From assembly GCA_944319745.1 (NCBI GenBank), contig CALUET010000003.1:186001-250000 (forward strand): a stretch of 64,000 nucleotides of DNA, in the 5' to 3' direction. A program made the translations under genes and the position numbers. Positions 54,330-63,994 of the stretch are shown here, one piece after another. Under the pieces are notes generated by a model. That model did no database searches and was not told the DNA's origin. It saw nothing but the letters and a program-made list of their open reading frames with translations. The stretch's first letter is position 1. Each line of letters opens with the position of its first letter. This DNA comes from an uncultured Phocaeicola sp. Lineage in GTDB: Bacteria; Bacteroidota; Bacteroidia; Bacteroidales; Bacteroidaceae.

Positions 54330-55040
54330 TCAGTTGTGCACCAGTGTACCTATCGGCTCTCCTGCAATTACTTTTTTCAGATTTCCTACGGTGTCCATAT
54401 CAAACACGATGATTGGCAGGTTGTTTTCCTTGCACATGCAGGTAGCTGTAAGGTCCATTACTTTTAAACCACGCGCAAGAACTTCATCGTAGGTAATGTC
54501 GTTAAACTTGGTGGCTGTAGGATCTTTTTCCGGATCGGCGGTGTAAATTCCGTCAACACGCGTGCCCTTTAGCATAACATCCGCCTCAATTTCTATGCCT
54601 CGAAGGGAAGAACCTGTGTCGGTCGTGAAGAAAGGATTGCCTGTTCCTGCCGACATGATTACAATTTCTCCTTTTTCCATAGCTTCGATGGCTTTCCATT
54701 TTGTGTAGAATTCGCCGATGGGTTCCATACGGATGGCGGTGAGTACGCGGTTTTTTACGCCCGTTGCAGTCAGGGCAGAACTTAATCCGAGACTGTTTAT
54801 CACGGTGGCGAGCATACCCATTTGGTCTCCTTTCACCCTATCAAAGCCTTTCCCTGCACCGCTTAACCCGCGGAAAATATTACCTCCGCCGATGACGATA
54901 CCGATTTGTACGCCCATTTCATGAATTTCTTTGATTTGTTCTGCATATTCTCCGAGACGTTTCTCGTCAATTCCGTATTTCTTTTCTCCCATCAGACTCT
55001 CTCCACTGAGCTTTAAAAGGACACGTTTGAATCTTACCAT
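54330..55040 (-). CDS. pyrH: UMP kinase
   Basis: A 236-residue amino-acid-kinase-fold enzyme that phosphorylates UMP to UDP. N-terminal KLSGESLMGEKKYGID, GGGNIFRG (about 55-62), the DQMGMLATVINSL segment and ADPEKDPTA are standard PyrH motifs. It is of normal length. A minus-strand promoter box lies in the 3' end of the preceding MATE gene, so it can be transcribed alone. The MATE stop is 12 bp away. Confidence 0.97.
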   Translation of the reverse strand: MVRFKRVLLKLSGESLMGEKKYGIDEKRLGEYAEQIKEIHEMGVQIGIVIGGGNIFRGLSGAGKGFDRVKGDQMGMLATVINSLGLSSALTATGVKNRVLTAIRMEPIGEFYTKWKAIEAMEKGEIVIMSAGTGNPFFTTDTGSSLRGIEIEADVMLKGTRVDGIYTADPEKDPTATKFNDITYDEVLARGLKVMDLTATCMCKENNLPIIVFDMDTVGNLKKVIAGEPIGTLVHN

Positions 55041-55052
55041 TGTTATCTTGTT

Positions 55053-56381
55053 TTAAAAATGTTTGTACGCAAAAATAGGGATTAATTTATGTTTTCGCAA
55101 AAATAAGGCTTGTGTAATGCCGCGGATGCCCAAATAGATGATAAAAGCCAACCATAAAGCATGGTTTTGCAGTAGGTCTTGCAATCCGAAGTAGGTGAAG
55201 AAGAAACAAATTGTTGCCACACTCATGGAGTAAAGCATGATGTTTGTTTTGGTTGCGCCGATACAGATTCCGTCGAACAAGAAGGCGGAGAAACTTACAA
55301 GTGGAATTGCCAGTACCCAGAAGAAGTATTGTTTGGACGCATCGATTACGGATTTGTCATTGGTAAGTAGTGACAAAAAATCTGTTCCTCCCATTCCGTA
55401 CAGCAAAGTAAACAGCAGAGACAATGCAATTCCCCAATAAAATAACCGGAATATGGTGCTCTGCAGTTCCCGGGAATTCCTTGCTCCGATGTGTTTCCCG
55501 GTAAGAGCTTCTCCGGCATAGGCGAAGCCGTCCATGATGTAAGAGAATAAAGTGAAGAGTTGCATGAGGAGCGTGTTTACGGCTAATGTGATGTCTCCGT
55601 AAGAAGCGCTTGTGGAAGTGAAGAAAACGGTGACGCTTATCAGGCACAACGTGCGCAGGAAGATGTCGCGATTTACCTGAAAGAATTGCAGCATGGCGTG
55701 TCGTTCGAATAAATGTTCCCGACGGAGGTACTTGTGCAAATTGCCGTAATAACGCATCCATAGGAATATGGCCATGAAAAGTCCGGCATATTGTGCCGTT
55801 AATGTCCCCAAAGCTACTCCTTCCACCTTCATCCCGAAGAGAAAAACAAAGGTTACGCTGGCCGTAATGTTTATAAGATTTTGTGCAATGGCGATGAACA
55901 TCGGGAAACGGGAATTCTGCATTCCGATGAACCAGCCGTTGAAACTGTATAAACCGAGCGTGGCCGGTGCTCCCCAGATGCAGATCCGGAAGTAAAGCGA
56001 TGCCATATCTTCCACTTCACGGGTGGCATCTATGAAATAAAATGACACGAGGCGCAGCGGAGTTTGCAGCAGCATCAGAAGAAGGGCAAGGAAAAGTCCG
56101 ACGATGATCGACCGCATTAACAGGCGGGTAACCTCGGGCAAATCGTGTCGTCCGAAGGCTTGTGATGTCATGCCGCCCGTGCCCATTCGCAAAAAGCTGA
56201 ATATCCAATAGATCATATTAAACAGCATACTGCCTATGGCAATGGCGCCGATGTAGGAAGCATTGCCCAAATGTCCTACAATCGTAATGTCAACCAGTCC
56301 CAAAAGCGGAACAGTTATGTTTGAAACAATGGATGGAACGGCTATGTGGAGTATCTTCTTTGTTGTCGGATTCATGGGCAT
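55053..56381 (-). CDS. MATE-family efflux transporter (DinF-like)
   Basis: A 442-residue inner-membrane antiporter with twelve predicted helices in two similar halves. PSIVSNITVPLLGLVDITIVGHLG near the N-terminus (read in two parts) and GGMTSQAFGR are typical of the DinF branch. Substrates of this branch are cationic drugs or toxic metabolites; none can be named here. Met1 or Met3 may start the protein. It lies 2 bp after birA and is probably cotranslated with it. Confidence 0.92.
   Translation of the reverse strand: MPMNPTTKKILHIAVPSIVSNITVPLLGLVDITIVGHLGNASYIGAIAIGSMLFNMIYWIFSFLRMGTGGMTSQAFGRHDLPEVTRLLMRSIIVGLFLALLLMLLQTPLRLVSFYFIDATREVEDMASLYFRICIWGAPATLGLYSFNGWFIGMQNSRFPMFIAIAQNLINITASVTFVFLFGMKVEGVALGTLTAQYAGLFMAIFLWMRYYGNLHKYLRREHLFERHAMLQFFQVNRDIFLRTLCLISVTVFFTSTSASYGDITLAVNTLLMQLFTLFSYIMDGFAYAGEALTGKHIGARNSRELQSTIFRLFYWGIALSLLFTLLYGMGGTDFLSLLTNDKSVIDASKQYFFWVLAIPLVSFSAFLFDGICIGATKTNIMLYSMSVATICFFFTYFGLQDLLQNHALWLAFIIYLGIRGITQALFLRKHKLIPIFAYKHF
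55070..55077 (-). promoter_or_regulatory. Promoter -7 box for pyrH inside the MATE gene
   Basis: TATTTTTG on the minus strand, within the last codons of the MATE gene and 29 bases before the pyrH ATG. Confidence 0.5.
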
Positions 56382-56383
56382 AT

Positions 56384-57136
56384 TTATAAAAGATGCTCGT
56401 TGATGATGAATTTTACTTCTTTGAAAAGGTATTCCCTTCGCCGTTGCTCCTCATCCGTAAGGATAAGTTTGCCGGTTGGCTCTACGTTGTCTATGCGGGC
56501 ATAAAAGGTTCCTTGTGTATCTTTGTAAGGGAAAAATCCGTTGCGGCGGTACAGCTTTTTTTTGTATTCTGCAGAAATCTCTTCAGCTTTTCCTGCATGC
56601 AGTAATTTATAATATGAGATGATTTGCTTCATACATTGCCTTAAAATAATTTCCCTGTCGTAGCTTTTCCCGGTGATTTGCTGTAAAGAGACCGGATTCG
56701 GCGCGTCGCTTGTAAAAAACATCTGGTTCAGATTAATGCCTGTCCCCGAAATGGAGCGGTTAATGTGGGCGCCTGTGATGTCGTTTTCTATCAGCGTTCC
56801 GCAAAGTTTGCAGTCTTTCCAGTAAATGTCATTCGGCCATTTTATGGAAATGTCGGCGGTATAAGCCGAAAGGGTGTCGTAAAGTGCCAGTGCCGTTACT
56901 TCCGATAGAAGAAACTGATGGCGTATTTCCAGAAAAGTGGGAAATACAACGAAACTGAACAACAAGTTCTTTCCCGCTTCCGATTCCCAACTGTTTCCGC
57001 GTTGTCCGCGGCCGGATATTTGAAAGTCGGCATATACGCATGTAAATTCTTCAGCGTTTTGTTTGTTGCAAAGCGCGGTCAGATAACTATTCGTCGATTC
57101 TGTCTCTGTCAGATGAATAAGAGTGGCGTGGCTCAT
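56384..57136 (-). CDS. birA: Biotin--[acetyl-CoA-carboxylase] ligase
   Basis: A 250-residue enzyme that attaches biotin to carrier proteins through biotinyl-AMP. The catalytic motif reads ISGRGQRGNSWESE (about residues 38-51), and KWPNDIYWKDCKLCGTLIE follows near residue 100. The N-terminal DNA-binding domain of E. coli BirA is absent, so this is the short, non-repressor form. It lies 32 bp after the YraN-family gene and 2 bp before the MATE gene. Confidence 0.94.
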   Translation of the reverse strand: MSHATLIHLTETESTNSYLTALCNKQNAEEFTCVYADFQISGRGQRGNSWESEAGKNLLFSFVVFPTFLEIRHQFLLSEVTALALYDTLSAYTADISIKWPNDIYWKDCKLCGTLIENDITGAHINRSISGTGINLNQMFFTSDAPNPVSLQQITGKSYDREIILRQCMKQIISYYKLLHAGKAEEISAEYKKKLYRRNGFFPYKDTQGTFYARIDNVEPTGKLILTDEEQRRREYLFKEVKFIINEHLL

Positions 57137-57168
57137 TGTGAATTTTTTTTGTTTCCCGACGGACCTTT

Positions 57169-57534
57169 TTACCAGATGGGCGGAAGGAAGGCGTTCTCTA
57201 TGTGCTCGATTTTAAACGGGGAATCCGTCCCTGTTACGGAAATAATGTCGAATCTGACGGGTAAGTCCAGCTCGAATTTTTTCAGGTATTCGTCAGTAGA
57301 TTCAATGATATGGCGGATTTTTTGTGGGCTCACGGCATCTTCCGGATTTCCAAATTCCGTATCTTTTCTTGTTTTTACCTCGACAATGACTAACTCGCCG
57401 TCTTTTTCTGCCACGATGTCCAGGTCACGTTTCCCCGAACGCCAGTCGCGATGTCTGATGGTATAACCGTTTTTTTCGAGAAAGAGTGCGGCAGCCGATT
57501 CACCCTTCCTGCCCAATTCGTTATGCGAAGCCAT
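57169..57534 (-). CDS. YraN/UPF0102 family protein (putative endonuclease)
   Basis: A 121-residue protein of the UPF0102 family, with a restriction-endonuclease-like fold. Motifs: GRKGESAAALFLEKNGY, RDWRSGKRDLDIVA with the conserved Asp, and VEVKTRKD. No biochemical role is established; a Holliday-junction-resolvase relation is often proposed. The ATG at 57534 is chosen over the TTG at 57552, because the latter lies inside the promoter -7 box. Confidence 0.88.
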   Translation of the reverse strand: MASHNELGRKGESAAALFLEKNGYTIRHRDWRSGKRDLDIVAEKDGELVIVEVKTRKDTEFGNPEDAVSPQKIRHIIESTDEYLKKFELDLPVRFDIISVTGTDSPFKIEHIENAFLPPIW

Positions 57535-57549
57535 ATCTTCGTTTTTTTG

Positions 57550-57557
57550 CAAAAATA
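57550..57557 (-). promoter_or_regulatory. Promoter -7 box for the YraN-birA-MATE operon
   Basis: TATTTTTG on the minus strand, 15 bases before the ATG at 57534. It faces the divergent promoter at 57592. Confidence 0.6.
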
Positions 57558-57591
57558 CATATTTTCTGTTTTTATATATTGTTTAAGTAAC

Positions 57592-57599
57592 TAAATTTG
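57592..57599 (+). promoter_or_regulatory. Promoter -7 box for the small protein and tadA
   Basis: TAAATTTG on the plus strand, only 8 bases before the ATG at 57608, so the transcript would have a very short or no leader. Confidence 0.6.
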
Positions 57600-57607
57600 T
57601 AGCATCT

Positions 57608-57841
57608 ATGGTGAATAACGGGAAAAGACGGAAGAAAGTACCTGCATCGTTACCTCCAAGAAGGCAACGAATGGTGTGTTTAATGAGTGAAGACGAGATG
57701 CAGATCGTGGACCGTTATCTGGAAAAATACCAGATAACGAATAAGGCGCGTTGGCTTCGGGAGACAATATTGGCCTTTATTCACCAGACGATGGAAGAAG
57801 ATTATCCAACTTTGTTCAAGGAACATGATATGCGGCGGTAA
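57608..57841 (+). CDS. Small basic protein, possible ribbon-helix-helix type
   Basis: A 77-residue protein. The N-terminus is very basic (GKRRKKVPASLPPRRQR). The rest (CLMSEDEMQIVDRYLEKY, then KARWLRETILAFIHQ) looks like a beta strand followed by two helices, the shape of ribbon-helix-helix DNA-binding proteins or mobilisation-protein relatives. No partner of either kind lies nearby. It precedes tadA by 6 bp and shares its promoter. I do not recognise a named family; function is open. Confidence 0.65.
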   Translation: MVNNGKRRKKVPASLPPRRQRMVCLMSEDEMQIVDRYLEKYQITNKARWLRETILAFIHQTMEEDYPTLFKEHDMRR

Positions 57842-57847
57842 AGAAGT

Positions 57848-58282
57848 ATGGCAGACGATGTGTATTATATGAAACAAGCCTTGCTTGAGGCAAAAGCCGC
57901 ATCGCAGTCGGGGGAGGTGCCCGTGGGCGCGGTTGTGGTATGTCGCGACCGGATTATTGCACGCGCACATAATCTGACGGAGACATTGAACGACGTCACT
58001 GCGCATGCCGAAATGCAGGCTATTACGGCAGCATCGAATGCTTTGGGCGGAAAGTACCTGAACGATTGTACACTTTACGTAACCGTTGAACCTTGTGTAA
58101 TGTGTGCGGGAGCGATAGCCTGGGCACAGACCGGTCGGCTTGTCTTCGGCGCTGCGGATGAAAAACGGGGGTACTTGCGATACGCTCCGCAGGCTTTGCA
58201 TCCTAAAACAGTGGTCTGCCAGGGAATACTGGCTGAAGAATGTGCGGAGATTATGCGGGAATTTTTCAGAGAAAGACGTTGA
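57848..58282 (+). CDS. tadA: tRNA-specific adenosine deaminase (TadA family)
   Basis: A 144-residue zinc deaminase that converts the wobble adenosine of tRNA-Arg(ACG) to inosine. Zinc and proton-shuttle residues are present: H53 and E55 (HAE) and C83 and C86 (PCVMC). The C-terminal end (EECAEIMREFFRERR) fits TadA. At this size guanine deaminase-like relatives are an alternative. It converges on the DUF4834 gene; no terminator hairpin was seen in the 28-bp gap. Confidence 0.9.
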   Translation: MADDVYYMKQALLEAKAASQSGEVPVGAVVVCRDRIIARAHNLTETLNDVTAHAEMQAITAASNALGGKYLNDCTLYVTVEPCVMCAGAIAWAQTGRLVFGAADEKRGYLRYAPQALHPKTVVCQGILAEECAEIMREFFRERR

Positions 58283-58310
58283 TTGCCGGATTTGGACGTG
58301 GTTTGGTTCG

Positions 58311-58574
58311 TTATTCCTTATTGTCTTTTACATCTTCAAAATCGACATATTCGCCATCTGTGTGGTCGAATATCTTTTTTCGTTGCGAGCTTTTTGTTGA
58401 ATCGTCGGCACTTTTTTTGTGAAAGCCCGTTGTGTTTGCAGAAGTCCGTCGGCGTGTTTTCTGGGGTTCCGGTATGCCGAATATCGAACGGATTACCCGG
58501 AAGATGAACGTTATTCCCAGCAAGAGGGTTATAAGGCCGAGGAAAACAACAAAAAATATGAATTTGATAAACAT
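58311..58574 (-). CDS. DUF4834 family small membrane protein
   Basis: An 87-residue protein with one N-terminal membrane helix (about residues 4-28) and a charged cytosolic tail (RRRTSANTTGFHKKS and an acidic end DGEYVDFEDVKDNKE). This matches the Bacteroidetes DUF4834 family, of unknown function. It lies 8 bp after pssA, as the last gene of a phospholipid operon, so a role near phospholipid synthesis is conceivable but not shown. Confidence 0.8.
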   Translation of the reverse strand: MFIKFIFFVVFLGLITLLLGITFIFRVIRSIFGIPEPQKTRRRTSANTTGFHKKSADDSTKSSQRKKIFDHTDGEYVDFEDVKDNKE

Positions 58575-58582
58575 TACTGTCT

Positions 58583-59290
58583 CTATTTATTTCTGCAGGT
58601 TATTAGCGATAATAGAATGTACCATAAGATAATTGCTGCAAATCCGCTTAGTTTAAAAAAGAGAAACAGCGGGATGCATATAATTAAAAACAGGTAACTT
58701 CTTTTATTGTGTGCCCAGGATATATCCTTAAACTTCAGTGAAAACATCGGAATCTCTGCCGTTAAAAGCAAAGACATTACGATAACCAATATGAAAAGAT
58801 AAAGTGCATTGAAATGTTCCGATGTGAGAAAACCGTAAGAACCCACCGTAAAGGATGCCCAAAAAAGAGCATTGGCCGGTGTGGGCAAGCCGATAAAAGA
58901 GCTTGTCTGTCGCTCGTCGATATTGAATTTAGCCAGACGTAATGCAGAGAAAACGGCGATAAGGAAGGCGGTGTAAGGCATGAATTGCATGATCGGTTCC
59001 AGAAATCCCGGATAATGCACCTCTTTAAATAAGGTGAAAACAATAGATGCAGGTGCTAATCCGAAGGTAATGTCGTCGGCTAACGAGTCCAATTCTTTCC
59101 CTATGGGTGAGGATACATGTAATAAACGTGCGGCCATTCCGTCGAAAAAGTCGAATATCGCTCCCACAATGATGCACAGGAATGCTGTCTTGTAATGTGA
59201 TCCAAACGCCATGTAACACGAAATACACCCTGAAAACAGGTTGCAACAAGTTAAAGTATTGGGAATATATCGGGTAATGACATTTGCCAT
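58583..59290 (-). CDS. pssA: CDP-diacylglycerol--serine O-phosphatidyltransferase
   Basis: A 235-residue membrane enzyme making phosphatidylserine from CDP-diacylglycerol and serine. The CDP-alcohol phosphotransferase motif is complete: DGMAARLL, then GKELDSLADD with the conserved aspartates. About seven or eight membrane helices. The ATG at 59290 is chosen over an upstream TTG. It follows psd by 13 bp; together they make phosphatidylethanolamine. Confidence 0.94.
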   Translation of the reverse strand: MANVITRYIPNTLTCCNLFSGCISCYMAFGSHYKTAFLCIIVGAIFDFFDGMAARLLHVSSPIGKELDSLADDITFGLAPASIVFTLFKEVHYPGFLEPIMQFMPYTAFLIAVFSALRLAKFNIDERQTSSFIGLPTPANALFWASFTVGSYGFLTSEHFNALYLFILVIVMSLLLTAEIPMFSLKFKDISWAHNKRSYLFLIICIPLFLFFKLSGFAAIILWYILLSLITCRNK

Positions 59291-59303
59291 AATAATCAAT
59301 TCA

Positions 59304-59999
59304 TTAGTTTAATCTTGCAATAACAGTTTGGTTTCCGACGGTTTTTTGGCCCATCTTTACGCAAATTTCCGAGCCTAAAGGAAGATAAACATCCACACGT
59401 GAGCCGAATTTGATGAAGCCCATGTGCTCATCTATATAGCATTCTTCTCCTTTTTTTGCGTAGGTAACGATTCGGCGTGCGACGGCTCCTGCTATTTGAC
59501 GTGCCATTACGGTGTGTCCTTCCGGCGTGTCGATCACGATGGTCGAGCGTTCGTTTTCTGTACTGGCTTTCGGGAGCCAGGCTTTTATAAAGCGTCCGTT
59601 CTGGTGGTCGATGTGCTTAACTACTCCATCTACCGGATACCAATTGGCGTGAACGTTGGTAATTCCCATGAAAATGGAAATCATCAATCGCCTGTCGTGA
59701 AAGTATTCGTTCTCTTCAACTTCCTCAATGACTACAATTTTCCCGTCGGCCGGTGCGACAACTGTTTTCTCTGTTTCGCCGTTGAAAAGGCGTATGGGAC
59801 AACGGAAGAAGTTGACAATGGATAAGAAAAGCGCAATACTGATTACGCAGATTACGTAGAAAGGAATTTTACAAGTCAGCCCAAAAAACAGAGCCGAATT
59901 AATTAAAATCAGCAGAACGGCGCTGATAATAACTATATGATTGCCTTCGTTGTGTATACGTATTTTCTTTAATTTCTTTATTTTGTTGAGCTGCGTCAT
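59304..59999 (-). CDS. psd: Phosphatidylserine decarboxylase
   Basis: A 231-residue pyruvoyl enzyme that turns phosphatidylserine into phosphatidylethanolamine. One or two membrane helices lie near residues 20-65. The self-cleavage site is in [10 protein letters not shown] near the C-terminus; the GS motif and the short length put it in the archaeal-type Psd group common in Bacteroidetes. The ATG at 59999 gives the normal N-terminus; the upstream TTG lies in the promoter. It heads the psd-pssA-DUF4834 operon and diverges from dnaE. Confidence 0.94.
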   Translation of the reverse strand: MTQLNKIKKLKKIRIHNEGNHIVIISAVLLILINSALFFGLTCKIPFYVICVISIALFLSIVNFFRCPIRLFNGETEKTVVAPADGKIVVIEEVEENEYFHDRRLMISIFMGITNVHANWYPVDGVVKHIDHQNGRFIKAWLPKASTENERSTIVIDTPEGHTVMARQIAGAVARRIVTYAKKGEECYIDEHMGFIKFGSRVDVYLPLGSEICVKMGQKTVGNQTVIARLN

Positions 60000-60023
60000 G
60001 ACCAAAGAGACATAAATATCACG

Positions 60024-60031
60024 CAAAAATA
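60024..60031 (-). promoter_or_regulatory. Promoter -7 box for the psd operon
   Basis: TATTTTTG on the minus strand with a TTTG -33 element 20 bases upstream, close to the ideal Bacteroidetes promoter; 24 bases before the psd ATG. Confidence 0.7.
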
Positions 60032-60155
60032 TATTTATTTTAATAATCGTGCAAATAAAAAAGGATTAGAATCTCGCATTATTTTGTTTTAAACTTAATT
60101 TTATCCTGATGCAACGCTTCCGGCTTCGGACTGATAAATTCTCGAAAAAAAGCAA

Positions 60156-60163
60156 TATCTTTG
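60156..60163 (+). promoter_or_regulatory. Promoter -7 box for dnaE
   Basis: TATCTTTG on the plus strand, 33 bases before the dnaE ATG. The -33 region is not distinctive. Confidence 0.6.
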
Positions 60164-60196
60164 ATACGTTTTTAGAAAGCAAAAGAGGAAATATAT

Positions 60197-63100
60197 ATGC
60201 AAGATTTTGTTCATTTACACGTTCATACTCAGTATTCCATTTTAGACGGGCAGGCTTCTATCCCACGTTTGGTGGACAAGGCGATAAACGACGGCATGAA
60301 AGGAATCGCTGTAACCGATCATGGGGATATGTTCGGCATAAAAGAATTCTTCAATTACGTAAATAAAAAGAACAGTGGAACGAATGATTTGATAAAAGGG
60401 CTGAAGAAAAAACTTTCGGAGCTGGAGAAAAATGCAGAAAAAGGTGAAGATGTTTTGTCTGAAATAACGGCATGTAAGGAGCAAATCGCGGAGGCGCAAA
60501 ATAAATTGTTCAAGCCCATTATCGGATGCGAAATGTATGTTGCGCACAGAAGACTTACGGATAAAGAAGGAAAGGCCGACCAAAGCGGCTACCATCTCAT
60601 TGTGCTTGCGAAAAATCTTAAGGGTTATCATAACCTGATAAAGCTGGTTTCCAAAGCATGGACGAAGGGCTTTTATATGAGGCCGCGCACAGACCGGGTG
60701 GAACTTGAGAAATATCACGAAGGTTTAATTATATGTTCGGCTTGCTTGGGCGGAGAAGTTCCGCGAAGGATAACGGCGGGACAGTTGGAAGAAGCGGAAG
60801 AAGCCATCCGTTGGTATAAGAATATTTGGGGAGACGACTATTATTTGGAGTTACAGCGGCATAAAGCTACCGTGCCTCGCGCCAATCATGAAACTTATAA
60901 GCTACAGGAAATTGTTAATGCCAAGCTGATAGAGCTTTCAAAAAAATACGATGTTAAACTGATTTGCACGAATGATGTGCATTTTGTTGATGAGGAAAAT
61001 GCGGAAGCGCACGACCGCTTGATCTGCTTAAGCACGGGAAAAGATTTGGACGATCCGAAGCGAATGCTTTATACCAAGCAGGAGTGGATGAAAACTCGTG
61101 AAGAGATGAATGCAATTTTTGCCGACGTTCCGGAAGCTTTAAGCAATACAATTGAAGTATGTAACAAGGTGGAATTTTATTCTATCGACCATGCTCCCAT
61201 TATGCCGACCTTTTCTATCCCGGAAGAATTCGGGACGGAAGAAGAATACCGGAAGAAGTTTTCAGAAAAAGACCTGTTCGACGAGTTTACACAAGACGAA
61301 AATGGGAACGTTGTATTGGATGAAGCGGCTGCAATGGCCAAGATAGAACGTTTGGGAGGCTACGATAAATTGTACCGAATAAAACTGGAAGCTGATTATT
61401 TGTCGAAGCTAACTTACGATGGAGCGAAGCGTCGTTACGGAAACGTCCTGACGAATGAGGTACAGGAACGCCTGAATTTTGAATTATATATCATGAAAAC
61501 GATGGGTTTCCCGGGATATTTCCTTATAGTGCAGGATTTCATTTCGGCAGCTCGCGAGAAGTTAGACGTATCTGTCGGGCCGGGGCGTGGCTCGGCTGCC
61601 GGTTCTGCGGTGGCTTATTGCCTTGGTATTACGCAAATCGATCCGATAAAATATGATTTACTTTTCGAACGTTTCTTGAATCCCGACCGAATTTCTTTGC
61701 CGGATATCGACGTGGATTTTGATGACGACGGCAGGGGCAAGGTACTGAATTGGGTTACGGAGAAATACGGACAGGAAAAAGTTGCACATATTATTACGTA
61801 TGGTACCATGGCGGCCAAGTTGGCTATCAAGGATGTTGCGCGCGTGCAGAAACTTCCTTTGGCGGAGTCTGAACGATTGTGCAAGTTGATTCCGGATAAA
61901 ATACCCGATAAAAAGCTGAATTTGCCGAATGCAATTGCTTATGTCCCCGAGTTGCAGGATGCAGAAGTTTCCCCCGATCCGATATTACGCGACACAATAA
62001 AGTATGCAAAGATGCTGGAAGGTAATGTCAGAAATACGGGCGTTCATGCTTGTGGAACGATTATTTGTCGTGACGATATTACGGACTGGGTGCCGGTAAG
62101 TACTGCTGATGATAAGGAAACGGGGGAGAAAATGCTGGTAACGCAGTACGAAGGTTCTGTGATAGAAGACACCGGTTTGATAAAAATGGACTTTCTTGGT
62201 TTGAAAACATTGTCTATTATTAAGGAGGCGATAGAGAATATCAAGAACAGTAAAGGAATTGTTATAAATATTGATGAAATTCCTATCGATGATCCGGCGA
62301 CGTACAGATTGTATAGCGAGGGGAGGACTGTTGGAACTTTTCAGTTTGAATCGGCCGGGATGCAGAAGTATTTGCGTGAACTTTGCCCAACAACTTTTGA
62401 CGACTTGATAGCGATGAATGCACTTTATCGCCCGGGACCGATGGATTATATTCCGGATTTTATTGACAGAAAGCACGGGAGGAAGCCGATAGAATACGAC
62501 ATTCCTGTCATGGAAAAGTATTTGAAGGACACTTACGGCATCACGGTTTATCAAGAGCAGGTGATGTTACTTTCACGTTTGCTCGGCGGTTTTACACGAG
62601 GAGAGTCGGATGCTTTGCGAAAGGCCATGGGGAAAAAATTACGTGACAAGTTGGATCACATGAAACCCAAGTTTATTGAAGGAGGAAAGAAGAATGGTTA
62701 CGATCCGGTTGTCCTGGAAAAAATTTGGGCCGATTGGGAAAAGTTTGCTTCGTATGCCTTCAACAAATCGCATGCAACGTGTTATTCATGGGTGGCTTAC
62801 CAGACAGCTTATTTGAAAGCTAACTATCCTGCTGAGTACATGGCTGCGGCAATGAGCCGAAACATTTCGAATATTACGGAAATTACCAAGTTAATGGATG
62901 AATGCAAGGCCATGGGAGTTCAAGTATTGTGCCCGGATATTAATGAAAGTAATATGAAGTTTTCGGTAAATCGCAAGGGAGATATCCGATTTGGCCTCGG
63001 CGCAATAAAAGGAGTGGGCGAGTCGGCTGTAAAAAGTGTCTTGTCCGAGCGTGAAAAGAACGGAATGTTTAAAGATATATTCGATTTTGTTCAGAGGGTA

Positions 63101-63994
63101 AATCTGTCGGCTTGTAACCGGAAGAATATAGAAAACATGGCATTGTCCGGCTGCTTTGACAGCTTTAATAACATTAAGAGGGAAGATTTCTTTGTGAAAA
63201 ATGCCAAAGACGAAAGCTTCGTTGAGACATTGGTTCGTTATGGAAGCAAGTATCAGTCGGATGTTGCTGCGACAGTTAACTCGTTGTTTGGCGATGATTA
63301 TAACGTCAGTGTTTCTACTCCTGAGATTATTCATGCTCCAGCCTGGGGAGATCTTGAGCGATTGAACAAGGAACGCGAGTTGGTAGGTATCTATTTGTCT
63401 GCTCATCCGTTGGATGAATATGCCGTGATTCTGGAGAATGTTTGTAATACACATATGGCCGATTTGTCTGATTTGACTCCGTTGCATAATAAAGATTTGA
63501 CGTTAGGTGGAATTGTAACTGACGTTCGTGAGGGGTATACAAAGGACGGAAAACCCTACGGAGTTGCCAAGGTTGAAGATTATTCCGGCGTATCCGAGTT
63601 TGCATTCTTTGGCAATGATTGGGTGACGAAAAAGAATTTTTTTGCTGTGGGAATGTTTCTTTTTATGCGGGGGAAATGCCTTCCCAATAAGTGGAATGAG
63701 GACAAATGGAGAGTAAGAATTAATACAATCGAGTTGTTGCCGGAGATAAAAGACCACTTGGTTGAGAAAATTACGGTGACCGCGCCGCTTTTTGCAATAA
63801 CAGACGACATGGTGATGGAACTGTCCACTCTCGTAAAAGATCATCCGGGAAATACGGAATTATATTTTTTAATTCGGGATGAAGACGGACAGATGTACGT
63901 AAATATGTTATCGCATAAGGTAAAAGTCTCGGTAGGAAAGGAACTTGTAGGTTATTTAAAAAGTCAGCCTTTGTTGAACTTTAAAATTAATTAG
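60197..63994 (+). CDS. dnaE: DNA polymerase III subunit alpha
   Basis: A complete 1265-residue replicative polymerase. The N-terminal PHP domain begins HLHVHTQYSILDGQ (about residues 5-18), then the C-family polymerase core with GPGRGSAAGSAVAYCLGI (about 460-477) and the catalytic aspartates in PDIDVDFDDDGR (about 498-509). A helix-hairpin-helix region (IKGVGESAVKSV, about 935) and an OB fold (LTLGGIVTDVREGYTKDGKPY, read in two parts) follow. No intein or frameshift. The stop codon ends six bases before the window edge. Confidence 0.97.
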   Translation: MQDFVHLHVHTQYSILDGQASIPRLVDKAINDGMKGIAVTDHGDMFGIKEFFNYVNKKNSGTNDLIKGLKKKLSELEKNAEKGEDVLSEITACKEQIAEAQNKLFKPIIGCEMYVAHRRLTDKEGKADQSGYHLIVLAKNLKGYHNLIKLVSKAWTKGFYMRPRTDRVELEKYHEGLIICSACLGGEVPRRITAGQLEEAEEAIRWYKNIWGDDYYLELQRHKATVPRANHETYKLQEIVNAKLIELSKKYDVKLICTNDVHFVDEENAEAHDRLICLSTGKDLDDPKRMLYTKQEWMKTREEMNAIFADVPEALSNTIEVCNKVEFYSIDHAPIMPTFSIPEEFGTEEEYRKKFSEKDLFDEFTQDENGNVVLDEAAAMAKIERLGGYDKLYRIKLEADYLSKLTYDGAKRRYGNVLTNEVQERLNFELYIMKTMGFPGYFLIVQDFISAAREKLDVSVGPGRGSAAGSAVAYCLGITQIDPIKYDLLFERFLNPDRISLPDIDVDFDDDGRGKVLNWVTEKYGQEKVAHIITYGTMAAKLAIKDVARVQKLPLAESERLCKLIPDKIPDKKLNLPNAIAYVPELQDAEVSPDPILRDTIKYAKMLEGNVRNTGVHACGTIICRDDITDWVPVSTADDKETGEKMLVTQYEGSVIEDTGLIKMDFLGLKTLSIIKEAIENIKNSKGIVINIDEIPIDDPATYRLYSEGRTVGTFQFESAGMQKYLRELCPTTFDDLIAMNALYRPGPMDYIPDFIDRKHGRKPIEYDIPVMEKYLKDTYGITVYQEQVMLLSRLLGGFTRGESDALRKAMGKKLRDKLDHMKPKFIEGGKKNGYDPVVLEKIWADWEKFASYAFNKSHATCYSWVAYQTAYLKANYPAEYMAAAMSRNISNITEITKLMDECKAMGVQVLCPDINESNMKFSVNRKGDIRFGLGAIKGVGESAVKSVLSEREKNGMFKDIFDFVQRVNLSACNRKNIENMALSGCFDSFNNIKREDFFVKNAKDESFVETLVRYGSKYQSDVAATVNSLFGDDYNVSVSTPEIIHAPAWGDLERLNKERELVGIYLSAHPLDEYAVILENVCNTHMADLSDLTPLHNKDLTLGGIVTDVREGYTKDGKPYGVAKVEDYSGVSEFAFFGNDWVTKKNFFAVGMFLFMRGKCLPNKWNEDKWRVRINTIELLPEIKDHLVEKITVTAPLFAITDDMVMELSTLVKDHPGNTELYFLIRDEDGQMYVNMLSHKVKVSVGKELVGYLKSQPLLNFKIN

